Shown: positions 51,597 through 60,201 of the stretch, in pieces | Position numbering within the stretch: position 1 is the stretch's first letter | Layout of the letters: every line of letters begins with the position of its first letter | NCBI GenBank assembly: GCA_947493215.1 | Contig: CANLQE010000002.1 | Span: forward strand, 1-64,000 | Source: an uncultured Sphingomonadaceae bacterium | Lineage (GTDB): Bacteria; Pseudomonadota; Alphaproteobacteria; Sphingomonadales; Sphingomonadaceae | Length of the DNA: 64,000 nt | Direction of reading: 5' to 3' | Notes under the pieces: generated by a model | The model's database searches: none | What the model was told of the DNA's origin: nothing | Seen by the model: only the letters and a program-made list of their open reading frames with translations | Program-made: the position numbers and the translations under genes

Positions 51597-52445
51597 TCAA
51601 ACCTGCGCGAAGTCCAACCCGATATCTGCCGCTGGAGCCGATTGGGTCAAGCGGCCCACAGAGATAAAATCAACGCCGGTGTCAGCCTTGTCGAAAATCG
51701 TATCCAGCGTGACGCCGCCCGATGCTTCGGTCACCACGCGCCCGCCGATAAGCGTCACAGCCCCGCGTAAAGTCGCAGGCTCCATATTGTCGAGCAGTAA
51801 ATGAGTCGCCCCTGCCGCCAGCGCCGGCTCGATCTGATCGACCCGGTCCACTTCAACGATGATCCGCTCAATACCGGCATCGACGGCGCGTTTGACCGCT
51901 TGGGTGATATCGCCAGCCACAGCAACATGATTATCCTTGATCATAGCCGCATCCCAAAGACCCATGCGGTGGTTTTGCGCGCCGCCCATACGGGTCGCAT
52001 ATTTTTCCAGCACCCGCAGGCCCGGGATCGTCTTGCGCGTATCGAGCAAGGTGCAGCCGGTGCCGACAATTTTCCGGACATATTCGTTGGTCATGCTGGC
52101 AATGCCCGTGAGATGTTGCACCGTGTTGAGCGCGCTGCGTTCGGCAGTGAGCATCGCGCGGCCCTTTCCCTTCAGGCGCATGATATCGGTGCCAGCTTCC
52201 ACCGCCTCGCCTTCCTGTGCGAGGATTTCAATCTCGACATCGGCATCAAGCGAGCGGAAAAATGCCTCTGCAATCGGAAGACCTGCGATAACCGCATCAT
52301 GGCGACTGTCCATGACACCGGTAAAGATAGCATCCTCCGGGATTACCGCTTCGGATGTGACGTCGCGGCCGGTGGGGCCAAGATCTTCAGCTAAGGTAGA
52401 AGCGACGAAGGCGTCGAGGTCGAAACGGTCTAGATTGAAGGTCAT
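51597..52445 (-). CDS. nadC: Nicotinate-nucleotide pyrophosphorylase (carboxylating)
   Basis: 282 residues. TSEAVIPEDAIFTGVMDSRHDAV near the start, AERSALNTVQHLTGIAS (starts about residue 102), LLDTRKTIPGLRVLEKYAT (about 134) and the GGGVTLDTI block are conserved in quinolinate phosphoribosyltransferases. It converts quinolinate and PRPP to nicotinate mononucleotide. Third step of de novo NAD synthesis with nadA just upstream, separated by the unrelated gene at 52491-53219, and nadB at 35827. Confidence 0.95.
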   Translation of the reverse strand: MTFNLDRFDLDAFVASTLAEDLGPTGRDVTSEAVIPEDAIFTGVMDSRHDAVIAGLPIAEAFFRSLDADVEIEILAQEGEAVEAGTDIMRLKGKGRAMLTAERSALNTVQHLTGIASMTNEYVRKIVGTGCTLLDTRKTIPGLRVLEKYATRMGGAQNHRMGLWDAAMIKDNHVAVAGDITQAVKRAVDAGIERIIVEVDRVDQIEPALAAGATHLLLDNMEPATLRGAVTLIGGRVVTEASGGVTLDTIFDKADTGVDFISVGRLTQSAPAADIGLDFAQV

Positions 52446-52490
52446 GCGTTCAAATGTCTTTCTGCAAATGGAATGGCTGAGCCCGCTCGC

Positions 52491-53219
52491 TCACTCAATC
52501 TCTTCCAGTTTCCAACCGGAACCTCGATCTATCAAACGATAATTCAGGCGCTCGGCTTGCTCCAACTCTTCCTCGAAGCTCAAATCAGAAGCTACCACTG
52601 CCGCGCTGCTTGCTACCGTTAGGCGGATTTCGTTATTGCCGACCCAATTGTCGATCCGCCAATCCAATCCCTCAAGCAGTCCGTTGGTAAACTCATAAAC
52701 CATCTGCGTGCCGTCTGGGTCAATCTTCCAAATACCCAGACCTTCTAAATTGCCCCAACCGGCTGCAGTTCTTTGAGCGGAAGCGAACATCGTTGCATCG
52801 TCGGAAAACGCCGGCCTGACGCCGGTCGCCAATATTGCACCTGAACCGGCGCGATCAATAACGTGATGACCATCAGCCTCCATTCCATAGGTGTGGAAAC
52901 CAAAAAAGCGTCCGTCGCCACTAATCCAGAATTGCTCAACAACATTCCAATCAATGACACTGAAACAGACTGCTGCGCCGCCCAATGCCTCGATCGTCAT
53001 GACTGTTTTGGTTGATCTAGCAATATTGTTATATTCACCAGGTACGGAAACAGGTTCGTCGCGCACGCCTTCCGTTGCATCGGGTGATATGGAAATTTCC
53101 TTACAGGACGCAGACGGCGAAGTTTCATGGTGATTCATCGCAAATGCCGTCCAAGGGGCACAAAATACAGCCAAAGCCAATGACGTTAAGACCGGCTTAC
53201 CTGTTTTTCTTAACGTCAT
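52491..53219 (-). CDS. Secreted protein of unknown function
   Basis: 242 residues from the ATG at 53217-53219, which has GGAGGG six bases upstream; the frame starts six codons earlier without support. Signal peptide to about residue 27 (FCAPWTAFA). The mature part has Cys-Lys-Glu near its start and a mixed beta-rich pattern (WISGDGRFFGFHTYG, NLEGLGIWKIDPDGTQMVYEF). No domain is recognised. It lies between nadA and nadC on the same strand, 46 bases before nadC, but has no obvious link to NAD synthesis. Confidence 0.65.
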   Translation of the reverse strand: MTLRKTGKPVLTSLALAVFCAPWTAFAMNHHETSPSASCKEISISPDATEGVRDEPVSVPGEYNNIARSTKTVMTIEALGGAAVCFSVIDWNVVEQFWISGDGRFFGFHTYGMEADGHHVIDRAGSGAILATGVRPAFSDDATMFASAQRTAAGWGNLEGLGIWKIDPDGTQMVYEFTNGLLEGLDWRIDNWVGNNEIRLTVASSAAVVASDLSFEEELEQAERLNYRLIDRGSGWKLEEIE

Positions 53220-53255
53220 AAAAACCCTCCGGAACATGAAAAGTCGAATTGACCT

Positions 53256-54269
53256 CTACCCCTTGTGCGCCAAATCAGTCGGTCCCAGATCGCCCTGCCC
53301 CACAGTCGCGCTGGCCATTTCCATCATCTTATCGATCGACTTGCGGGCCTGCAGGCGGAGCTCTTCATCCATCTCGATACGCGGTTCGAGGTCACGCAAG
53401 GCGACGTAGAGCTTCTCCATCGTGTTGAGCGCCATATAGGGGCAGATATTGCAATTGCAGTTGCCATCTGCACCGGGCGCGCCGATGAAATTCTTTTCCG
53501 GAACCGCTTTTTCCATCTGGTGGATGATATGCGGCTCGGTCGCGATGATAATCGTATCGCCTTCAAATTCCTTGGCATATTTCAGGATCGCGCTGGTCGA
53601 ACCGACCATATCGGCATGATCCAAAATATAGGCCGGGCATTCCGGGTGCGCCGCAACCGGCGCATCGGGATGCTGGGTTTTCAGTTTCAGCAGCTCGGTC
53701 TCGCTAAACGCTTCATGGACGATACAAACACCGGGCCACAACAACATGTCGCGGCCAGTTGTCTTGGCAATATAGCCACCGAGATGTTTGTCCGGGCCAA
53801 AGATGATTTTCTGATCCAGCGGGATTTGCGAGAGAATATGCTCAGCAGACGAGCTCGTCACAATAATGTCTGACAGCGCCTTCACTTCGGCGGAGCAGTT
53901 AATATAGGTGAGCGCGATATGATCAGGATGTTCGTCGCGAAACGCTTTGAATTTATCCGGCGGACAGCTGTCTTCCAGACTGCAACCCGCGTCCATATCC
54001 GGTAGCACGACGATTTTCTCCGGTGACAGGATTTTCGCGGTTTCCGCCATGAATTTCACGCCGCAAAAGGCAATGACATCCGCATCGGTTTCCGCGGCCT
54101 TGCGCGACAATTCAAGGCTATCGCCGACAAAATCGGCAATATCCTGAATTTCGGGTTTCTGGTAATAATGGGCGAGGATGATCGCGTTGCGTTCTTTACG
54201 CAGACGGTGAATTTCCTCGATCACATCTACCCCGGCCAAGCTGCCGCCAATTCCACCACGTGCGTCCAT
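53256..54269 (-). CDS. nadA: Quinolinate synthase
   Basis: 337 residues. Three conserved Cys for the [4Fe-4S] cluster: TYINCSAEVKA (about residue 124), LLWPGVCIVHEAF (about 182) and CNICPYMALNTMEKL (about 275). The KFMAETAKIL and LHHEVPD-like region (YYQKPEIQDIADFVGDSLELS near residue 36) match the family. It condenses iminoaspartate with dihydroxyacetone phosphate to quinolinate. Works with NadB and NadC of this window. Confidence 0.95.
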   Translation of the reverse strand: MDARGGIGGSLAGVDVIEEIHRLRKERNAIILAHYYQKPEIQDIADFVGDSLELSRKAAETDADVIAFCGVKFMAETAKILSPEKIVVLPDMDAGCSLEDSCPPDKFKAFRDEHPDHIALTYINCSAEVKALSDIIVTSSSAEHILSQIPLDQKIIFGPDKHLGGYIAKTTGRDMLLWPGVCIVHEAFSETELLKLKTQHPDAPVAAHPECPAYILDHADMVGSTSAILKYAKEFEGDTIIIATEPHIIHQMEKAVPEKNFIGAPGADGNCNCNICPYMALNTMEKLYVALRDLEPRIEMDEELRLQARKSIDKMMEMASATVGQGDLGPTDLAHKG

Positions 54270-54323
54270 TGTTGTTTCCTTTAAGTAGCTTACCGCGCCT
54301 ATGCCACGAGGCAGCAGCGAAGA

Positions 54324-55406
54324 TCAATCATCGATGCGGAATTTCATGATCCGCGCTGTCACGGACTGATCCGCGTCCATTCCCCCTATGATATAGTGAT
54401 CATCACCCGATTTTACGAGACCACGATGATCCATGCTGGGCTCCGCCAGCTTGCCGAGTTCGGTCCATTGATCTGCTTTCAGATCATAGCCAAAGACACG
54501 GTCTGTGGGTTTCGCAGGGACTGTGTCATAGCCAATTCCATCATAGTTATAGGGATTGTCGCCGCCGCCTGCAAACAGGATTAGGCCGCGACCATTATCA
54601 CCCATGGCCGCCATCCGGTAGCGCGGAGCACCGGGGTGCGTTTCAATCGCACGCCACGTAATCAGCGCCGGGTCACCTGGATCAATATCGCCTCGCCACG
54701 CAAAGGGAGCTGCTGCAAATTTACGTCTTCCGTTTACCAGTCCAGCGACAGCAACACCGTCGGTTATAATCATGCTGTTGTTGGCCAGCCCGCCAGCATG
54801 GCCAAATACCGGCTTTCCGGGGAATTCCGTTGCCATGCTCCATGTATCAAATTGAGTGTCATAAAGCTGGACCAGAGCAACATTGCCCTCATCATGCCAG
54901 CCAGATACCAGATAAATATAACGCCCACGATAAGGCAATACGACCATATCATCTACCGGGTTCGGCATATCGGCAAGACGTTCATAGTCCTTGGTTTTTG
55001 GATCAAAGGCGAATATCTCGGGGGTTGAAACTTCATCGCCATTTTCCGCGACGGTATAACCGCCGAAGAGATATATCTTGCCGGCCACGGTGACGGCGGA
55101 GCTGGCCAAGCGCCCTTCGTTTACCGGCACCGACGCAATTTCTTCGCATTCCTTAATGCTAATAATACAGGCAAAGGCGGCATTGCTGGCGTCTTGCCAT
55201 GTCTTGCCGGATTTCAAACCGTTGAAGCTATAGAGCGTGGGGCCATCTGGACCTTCCGCCAAGGCCACAGCATTGTTGCTGATTGGTACAGGCAACTCAA
55301 ATTCCGCGACCGTGGAAACCGGTTGTTCCGAGGGTTCCTGTCCACATGCGCTCAAAGTCAAAGCCACGCCCAAGCCAATAAGGCCTTTTGTCCTACTATT
55401 TCTCAT
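54324..55406 (-). CDS. Kelch-repeat lipoprotein
   Basis: 360 residues. Lipobox LSAC at about residue 21. Kelch-type beta-propeller repeats are visible: AGKIYLFGGYTVAENGDE, VVLPYRGRYIYLVSGWHDEG, MIITDGVAVAGLVNGR, GLILFAGGGDNPY, DDHYIIGGMDAD, each with the Gly-Gly and aromatic positions. Such proteins bind ligands or sugars on the outer envelope. The ATG overlaps the stop of DUF4230 (ATGA), so it is translated with its neighbours. Function unknown. Confidence 0.8.
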   Translation of the reverse strand: MRNSRTKGLIGLGVALTLSACGQEPSEQPVSTVAEFELPVPISNNAVALAEGPDGPTLYSFNGLKSGKTWQDASNAAFACIISIKECEEIASVPVNEGRLASSAVTVAGKIYLFGGYTVAENGDEVSTPEIFAFDPKTKDYERLADMPNPVDDMVVLPYRGRYIYLVSGWHDEGNVALVQLYDTQFDTWSMATEFPGKPVFGHAGGLANNSMIITDGVAVAGLVNGRRKFAAAPFAWRGDIDPGDPALITWRAIETHPGAPRYRMAAMGDNGRGLILFAGGGDNPYNYDGIGYDTVPAKPTDRVFGYDLKADQWTELGKLAEPSMDHRGLVKSGDDHYIIGGMDADQSVTARIMKFRIDD

Positions 55407-56104
55407 TCCGCTCCTTGCTTGTCCTTATCCGCCAGCACATCTTTGATCGATCGAGACACATCCCAGCGATCCGGATTATCGGGGCCGCGTTCAAAACCGA
55501 AAAAGGCATCCACCCTGGCATCCAATCCTGCGGCGCGCAGCGGCAAGACGAAGCTGGTTTCCACCGCTCGCCGTGCGGCATCCCGTGCCAGACGCATTTG
55601 CAGCGGGTTCCTAGCTTGTTTTGCCAGTTCCGAGACACCCTTTTTGCGATTGGCTTGATCCAATGTCTTTTCAGCGTCCGTCAATGCCATTAATATTCCG
55701 CCGTCATCATAGCTCTGGATACGGTCAATCTGCACCTCAGGCCGCGCAATCTCTATCGGCGGCATTTCCACCGACAGCGTTCTTGTTTCCGCATCCCAGC
55801 GAACATTGTCAGCGTCCAGCTTCGCCAGATCGACTTCATAGCGCACCGACCCGGGCATGATCAGCGTCTTGCGCGCAGACAGGCCCATTCGGGTGACCGT
55901 AGTCGTTACTGTTGCATTATAACTGGCAGAAAACACGGTAAGACGGTTCTGTTCGCGCAACCCATCAAGGCTGGCGCTGGCAATAGATACCGGATCAGGC
56001 GTGAAGCTGCTTTCAAACTTCGACAGCAGCAACCATGACAATACGCCCAATATTACCAGCACGCCCGCCATAATCGCCAAAGGAATGGCGAAGCGGCGAT
56101 TCAT
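55403..56104 (-). CDS. DUF4230 family membrane-anchored protein
   Basis: 233 residues. An N-terminal transmembrane helix (residues 8-27) and a periplasmic body that contains the DUF4230 sequence pattern: ENRLTVFSASYNATVTTTVTR (here EQNRLTVFSASYNATVT), TLIMPGSVRYEVDLAKL, and the C-terminal LRAAGLDARVDAFFGFERG. Function unknown; the family is found in diverse bacteria. Four-base overlap with MBL at one side and kelch gene at the other, thus an operon. Confidence 0.82.
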   Translation of the reverse strand: MNRRFAIPLAIMAGVLVILGVLSWLLLSKFESSFTPDPVSIASASLDGLREQNRLTVFSASYNATVTTTVTRMGLSARKTLIMPGSVRYEVDLAKLDADNVRWDAETRTLSVEMPPIEIARPEVQIDRIQSYDDGGILMALTDAEKTLDQANRKKGVSELAKQARNPLQMRLARDAARRAVETSFVLPLRAAGLDARVDAFFGFERGPDNPDRWDVSRSIKDVLADKDKQGAE

Positions 56105-56979
56105 GCGGACATTTTCCAGATGTCTCCGTCGAGCGCAACAATCTCACGGTTCTGCAAATCTATCAGATGCGCGCGCACCGATTGGCCAGCGGCCCCTTTC
56201 AGACGCGGATCAAGACCCTTATACATTTGCGTCACCATATCAGGAATGGCAGACGCGCCGCTTTCCAGCAGCTTGAGGATCTGACGCTCACGCTGTTTGC
56301 GGTGACCCATCATGCCCCGCACCAGCTGCCGCGGCTTGTCGACCTTTTTGCCATGGGCCGGATAGTAGACCTTGTCTTCTCGTTCATAGATTTTTTGCAA
56401 GCTAGCCATATAGTCTGCCATATCCCCATCTGGCGGCACAATGACGCTCGTTGACCAAGCCATGACATGGTCCCCGGTAAACATCGCGCCGGATTCCTGC
56501 ACCGCAAGGCATAGATGATTGGATGTGTGACCCGGCGTGGCTACCGCCTCAATGGTCCAACCGTCGCCAGCTAAGGTTTCGCCGTCGACCAAGATCCGGT
56601 CCGGTTCATAAGTCTTGTCAAAACTTTCATCGGACCGCGGCCCATCATCCTGCAAGACTAATGGTGCGCAGCCGATAATCGGTGCGCCAGTGCGCGCGGC
56701 CAACGGCTTTGCCGCCGGACTGTGATCTCGGTGCGTATGGGTGCACATGATCGCGCTAATCTTGGCATCGCCAACGGCCGCCAGAATCGCATCAATATGA
56801 TCGTCTATCGCTGGCCCCGGATCAATCACCGCGCGATCGGTTTTATTCCCCACAACATATGTCTGTGTACCGGTATAAGTATAGGGGCTGGGATTACCCG
56901 CTAGCACGCGCGCGACCAACGGTTCCATCTGTTCGGACAGACCGGTTGGGAACTTGCTCGGATCAAAATCTACATTCAT
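56101..56979 (-). CDS. MBL-fold metallo-hydrolase (LACTB2-like)
   Basis: 292 residues from the ATG at 56977-56979. The zinc motif THTHRDHSPAAK (HxHxDH, about residues 79-85), TPGHTSNHLCL (about 151) and GDHVMAWS (about 170) complete the beta-lactamase-fold metal site; the C-terminal 80 residues form the winged-helix extension of LACTB2-like endoribonucleases/hydrolases. It probably hydrolyses RNA or a thioester. First gene of the leftward three-gene operon with DUF4230 and kelch genes. Confidence 0.87.
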   Translation of the reverse strand: MNVDFDPSKFPTGLSEQMEPLVARVLAGNPSPYTYTGTQTYVVGNKTDRAVIDPGPAIDDHIDAILAAVGDAKISAIMCTHTHRDHSPAAKPLAARTGAPIIGCAPLVLQDDGPRSDESFDKTYEPDRILVDGETLAGDGWTIEAVATPGHTSNHLCLAVQESGAMFTGDHVMAWSTSVIVPPDGDMADYMASLQKIYEREDKVYYPAHGKKVDKPRQLVRGMMGHRKQRERQILKLLESGASAIPDMVTQMYKGLDPRLKGAAGQSVRAHLIDLQNREIVALDGDIWKMSA

Positions 56980-57028
56980 GATCAAGATGTGGCATATTCA
57001 GGCCATAAAACAACCATCAATATCATGA

Positions 57029-57067
57029 CAAAATCGAGAGCGAACCTAAATAAGGGCCGCTCCCGAT
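57029..57067 (-). terminator. Intrinsic terminator of the M56 peptidase gene
   Basis: On the minus strand ATCGGGAGCG (complement of 57058-57067) pairs with CGCTCTCGAT (complement of 57033-57042) over 10 positions with one G-U pair, with an extra GCC/GG at the inner end, followed by TTTTGT. It lies 27 bases after the stop of the BlaR1-like gene. Confidence 0.7.
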
Positions 57068-57093
57068 CTTGTGACGATAGGTTTTTGACTGTT

Positions 57094-59232
57094 TCAGGTC
57101 ATGGAAAGCTGCGCCTTAAGCTCTTTAATATCGCGATCAAACGCCTCGATTTTCAGCTTGTCTTCCGCGTCTTTGTGGTGGCACTCGGCGGCTTTGGCGC
57201 GCTTTTTTTCCAGAGTTTTCAATGTAATTTTTAGCCTCACTTGCTGATCCACTTTGCTACATCCGACAACGCTAGCCCATGCGCGGTCATTCGTTGTGCC
57301 ACGCCCAGCAAAGGCGATCTTTTTGTTCATCGCGGTACAGTCCGCATTTGAACTGCTAGCGCTCCGGGATTGGCTCGAACGTCTGGAAGCGGCCTTGAAA
57401 TTAGGCTTGAAGGCCATTTGAGAGACATCCCAAATTCGGGCCGCCATGTTTTTCGCTTCCTGGGTTGTCCACTCCGCCTCACGTGTGGCTTCCTGCGCAT
57501 CGCGCACGGCCTCGCGAGCATCGCGTTCCGCTTCGCGGACCGCTCTTGCGGCCTCGCGTTGCGCTTCACGGATATCACGCTGCGCTTCACGCAACGCACG
57601 GTCGATTTCGCGCTGTGTCTCCCGGTCCAATTTCGATTTCTCTTTGTTTTCTCGTTGCCATTCGCGTTGGGCCTGCTTCAATTCATTTGCGGCTTCAGCA
57701 AGCTCTTGACGCATTTCCGCACGATCAGCTTTGGCTTCTTCTAAAGCTTCTTCCGCCTCAAGGCGTGACTCTTCGGCTTCCGCGACCATTTCCCGGATTT
57801 CGGCTTTGCTCAGCCGCTTGTTAGTCCGCAAAACCACGGTCCGGCCATTATATTTGATGCGGTGAACATGTTCTTTGCCACTGGCCCGCACTTTGGCCCA
57901 GTCCTTCTCGCCGTTCAGCATGGTGATGTTAATCGTACCATTAGACTTGTCATGCGCGATGAATTCCAGGTCTTTAGGCGCAACAGGCGGCGCGGGAGGC
58001 ACCGGTGGAACGGGTGCTACTGGCGTCCAGCGCGTGCTCATATTTTGTTTGGAAACAGCCATTTTTTTGAGCTTTTTGGCAATTTCTTTGTCTTTTAGCT
58101 TCCGTTTGGATTGAAACTGAAAACTACCTGATTCATTTTCAACTGTATATTGATAACCATCCTTGTTTTTCTCGGCCACCACAACGCCATTACGGCCTAC
58201 ATCAACGCTGGTGCTTCTTGTACGGATTTTAACCCCGTCCTTCTCACCATTCACGTCAACGCTGGCACTTTCATCATCAATCACATAGCTATCTTCTTGT
58301 GAATGCGCTTCGACTTCGACGGCATAAGTCACCGTGGCCGTTAGCGGCAAAGCCGCCACGGTACTTGCGCCGACCATCAAGGCACCCATACGCTTACGGA
58401 AAGCAGACTTCTCAGACTGGCCAAGCATTTTTAGCCGGTCTTTAATTTTGTTCTTTTGGTTCAACGGGCTGGCTAGGCCAAGCTTATGCCCCGACACAGA
58501 TTTCGCGATGGTCCGGCCATAAACGGCCCGCAAGTCGCGCCCGCCGTTTTCCAGGATACGCGCATCACAAGCGGTTTCTTGGTCCTGCCGAAAGGCGATC
58601 CAAGCATACCAAGCCACCGGATTGAACCAGTGCAACGACAAAATGAGAAGACCGACAAAGTTCGCCGCCAAATCACCCGATTCATGATGAGCAATTTCAT
58701 GTTCCAATGCCAATTCGCGTTCCCGCGGCGCATAGTCGCGGAAGAAATTAGTTGGTACGGCAATATATTTTTCGAACAATCCAAAGGCCAACGGCCCGCT
58801 GACGGCTGCGGTTTCCAGGATTTTAATCCGCCCGTGGCGTCCAACAAGCCGGCCATCGGAGACAATATCTTCGCGAAACTGAAAATAAGCAGCCAATTTG
58901 CTGATAAAAAGCATGCCCGCTCCGCCCAGCCAGACAACCAGCGCGATCATTATCCAATCAACAGATGCCAAGGCGCTGACCGCCATGGCTTCGGTTGGCG
59001 CGACCATTGCGATGTCCGAAAGCAGTGGGGTCGCTGCAGCAGCTTCACCCGTTTCCAAAGGCGGCGGCGCTTTTAGCGTCAATGTCGGCATGAAAAGGCG
59101 TGCAAGTGGCAAGACCCAAAGCAGATATGCGATATGCGCCCCGAAGAAATGGCTGACAGGCTTACGAATTATCAGCACTAATATCATGAGCAAGGTCATC
59201 GACACCATCGTGTCCATCATCCAGTTGGTCAT
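57094..59232 (-). CDS. BlaR1-like M56 family metallopeptidase
   Basis: 712 residues. Four transmembrane helices near the N-terminus and around residues 90-115, the zinc peptidase motif HEIAHHESGD (His178, Glu179, His182) and QDQETACDARIL define the antirepressor domain of M56. After a further hydrophobic segment (about residue 295) comes a long periplasmic or extracellular part: beta-rich repeats, a Pro-rich linker (VPPVPPAPPV), and a highly charged coiled-coil (Arg/Glu/Ala repeats of REA-type, about residues 490-605). There is no penicillin-binding domain, so the signal differs from beta-lactam. The ATG overlaps the blaI stop. Confidence 0.9.
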   Translation of the reverse strand: MTNWMMDTMVSMTLLMILVLIIRKPVSHFFGAHIAYLLWVLPLARLFMPTLTLKAPPPLETGEAAAATPLLSDIAMVAPTEAMAVSALASVDWIMIALVVWLGGAGMLFISKLAAYFQFREDIVSDGRLVGRHGRIKILETAAVSGPLAFGLFEKYIAVPTNFFRDYAPRERELALEHEIAHHESGDLAANFVGLLILSLHWFNPVAWYAWIAFRQDQETACDARILENGGRDLRAVYGRTIAKSVSGHKLGLASPLNQKNKIKDRLKMLGQSEKSAFRKRMGALMVGASTVAALPLTATVTYAVEVEAHSQEDSYVIDDESASVDVNGEKDGVKIRTRSTSVDVGRNGVVVAEKNKDGYQYTVENESGSFQFQSKRKLKDKEIAKKLKKMAVSKQNMSTRWTPVAPVPPVPPAPPVAPKDLEFIAHDKSNGTINITMLNGEKDWAKVRASGKEHVHRIKYNGRTVVLRTNKRLSKAEIREMVAEAEESRLEAEEALEEAKADRAEMRQELAEAANELKQAQREWQRENKEKSKLDRETQREIDRALREAQRDIREAQREAARAVREAERDAREAVRDAQEATREAEWTTQEAKNMAARIWDVSQMAFKPNFKAASRRSSQSRSASSSNADCTAMNKKIAFAGRGTTNDRAWASVVGCSKVDQQVRLKITLKTLEKKRAKAAECHHKDAEDKLKIEAFDRDIKELKAQLSMT

Positions 59233-59597
59233 CCCTTCAACTCCCTCAACAGCTCTTCGATTTCTCGGATATCGTCATCGCTAAGCTCATCAGCTTCAGC
59301 CAGATGAGCAACCAACGGCGTAACTTTCCCACCGAAAAGACGATCAACAAACTTACGTGAAACACCAGCAAGATATGTATCTCGCTCCACCAATGGTGAA
59401 TATAGGAAACGCCGACCATCGCGCTCCGTGCCGATTACGGCTTTGGCAGCGAGCCGGGATAACAGAGTTTTGACAGTTTGCAGCGACCAGCCTTTTGCTT
59501 CGGCAACACGGTCAGCCACTTCGGTAGCGGTCAAGGGTGCGGTTTGCCACAGCACCTCCATAATCTCGTGTTCAGCGTCACTGATACGTTCGGCCAT
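59229..59597 (-). CDS. BlaI/MecI/CopY family repressor
   Basis: 122 residues. The winged-helix DNA-binding domain reads SDAEHEIMEVLW...TATEVADRVAEAKGWSLQTVKTLLSRLAAKAVIGTERDG (residues 6-60), the wording of BlaI/MecI. The C-terminal dimerisation region with LVERDTYLAGVSRKFVDRLFGG contains the region cut by BlaR1-type proteases. It should repress its own operon and be cleaved when the M56 sensor is triggered. Overlaps the antirepressor gene by four bases. A BlaI-type operator lies 56 bases upstream of its ATG. Confidence 0.92.
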   Translation of the reverse strand: MAERISDAEHEIMEVLWQTAPLTATEVADRVAEAKGWSLQTVKTLLSRLAAKAVIGTERDGRRFLYSPLVERDTYLAGVSRKFVDRLFGGKVTPLVAHLAEADELSDDDIREIEELLRELKG

Positions 59598-59652
59598 TTC
59601 CCTTTTCTCCCGAGCATAGCTGCCGAATGCGAAGGGCGCATCCTCACTATTG

Positions 59653-59704
59653 ACTACATCTGTAGTTTCATCGACTGTAAATGTAAATGTGTAATTTTAC
59701 ATTT
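59653..59704 (-). promoter_or_regulatory. BlaI-type operator and neighbouring repeats
   Basis: ACTACATCTGTAGT (59653-59666) contains the TACA-N2-TGTA core typical of BlaI/MecI operators with perfect arms. Nearby ATGTAAA (59681-59687) and TTTACAT (59696-59702) form a second, wider inverted pair, with a TGTAAA direct repeat (59676-59686). Together they would control the blaI-M56 promoter. Confidence 0.65.
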
Positions 59705-59841
59705 GCGGCGAATGGAGGGCCTGCCGCGTCCTCGATCGTGACAGATTTGTAAGAGCCTTTTTGTCGAAAAAGTTTACAACAACGGCCAAGTTAACAACGC
59801 TTTAATCATCTAAGTGCTTAACAAATATGATATCCAGAAAA

Positions 59842-59858
59842 CTGGCACGAGCGGTGCA
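59842..59858 (+). promoter_or_regulatory. Sigma-54-like promoter upstream of candidate sRNA
   Basis: CTGGCACGAGCGGTGCA matches the sigma-54 consensus (YTGGCACGRNNNTTGCW) at every position but one (G for T in the -12 element). The invariant GG (59844-59845) and GC (59856-59857) are separated by 10 bases. A transcription start is predicted near 59869. Confidence 0.6.
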
Positions 59859-59868
59859 AGGTTACGAG

Positions 59869-60013
59869 TGTTCCTATGTTTCACACCCATGAAACAAAAA
59901 ATGAGGGGGACAGCGTACTGGTCTCCGCCGTCCCCTCTCATTACAGATTTTAGACTACTCACTACTTATACCCACATTCAAACGGCTCGGATCTCCTAAT
60001 CCGGGCCGCTTTT
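59869..60013 (+). ncRNA. Candidate small RNA with three stem-loops
   Basis: About 145 nucleotides between a sigma-54-like promoter and an intrinsic terminator. Stem 1 is perfect: GTTTCA (59878-59883) with TGAAAC (59890-59895). Stem 2 is long: TGAGGGGGAC (from 59902) pairs with the GTCCCCTCTCA region (to 59940) with one bulge and a loop containing GGTCTCC. Stem 3 is the terminator (59983-60008). C-rich single-stranded loops (GTCTCC, CTCCTA) resemble the anti-Shine-Dalgarno loops of many alphaproteobacterial sRNAs. A 61-codon frame overlaps it but has no ribosome site and runs into the hairpins. No known sRNA family is recognised. Confidence 0.55.
59983..60012 (+). terminator. Intrinsic terminator of the candidate sRNA
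   Basis: CGGCTCGGAT (59983-59992) and ATCCGGGCCG (59999-60008) form a 10-base GC-rich stem with one G-U pair around a CTCCTA loop, followed by CTTTTG. No protein gene ends nearby on the plus strand, so it must serve a non-coding transcript. Confidence 0.75.
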
Positions 60014-60098
60014 GATTCGTCATTCGCGAAGCTTCAACCCTTTGGGTTGCCGCGTGCAACATAGGCTAAGCGCCCATGACGCAGAACCGATGTAAGAC

Positions 60099-60188
60099 AT
60101 GAATCTGAAATTGATCGCTGGCGCGATTACATTTGGTAGCTTTTATCTTGGGGTCGGGACGCGGTTGATCACAATGCCTGACAGTTAA
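60099..60188 (+). CDS. Possible 29-residue membrane peptide
   Basis: ATG at 60099, TAA at 60186-60188. The peptide has one hydrophobic stretch (LIAGAITFGSFYLGVG) and a charged start (MNLKL). There is a weak TAAG site 5 bases before the ATG. It may be a small membrane protein or a chance frame; the stretch is near the sRNA terminator and converges with grxD. Confidence 0.3.
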   Translation: MNLKLIAGAITFGSFYLGVGTRLITMPDS

Positions 60189-60201
60189 GTCAAAATGTAA
60201 A

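Noticed and set aside
59814-59999. 61-codon frame on the plus strand
   Set aside because: No ribosome site, and it runs through the candidate sRNA hairpins and into the terminator.
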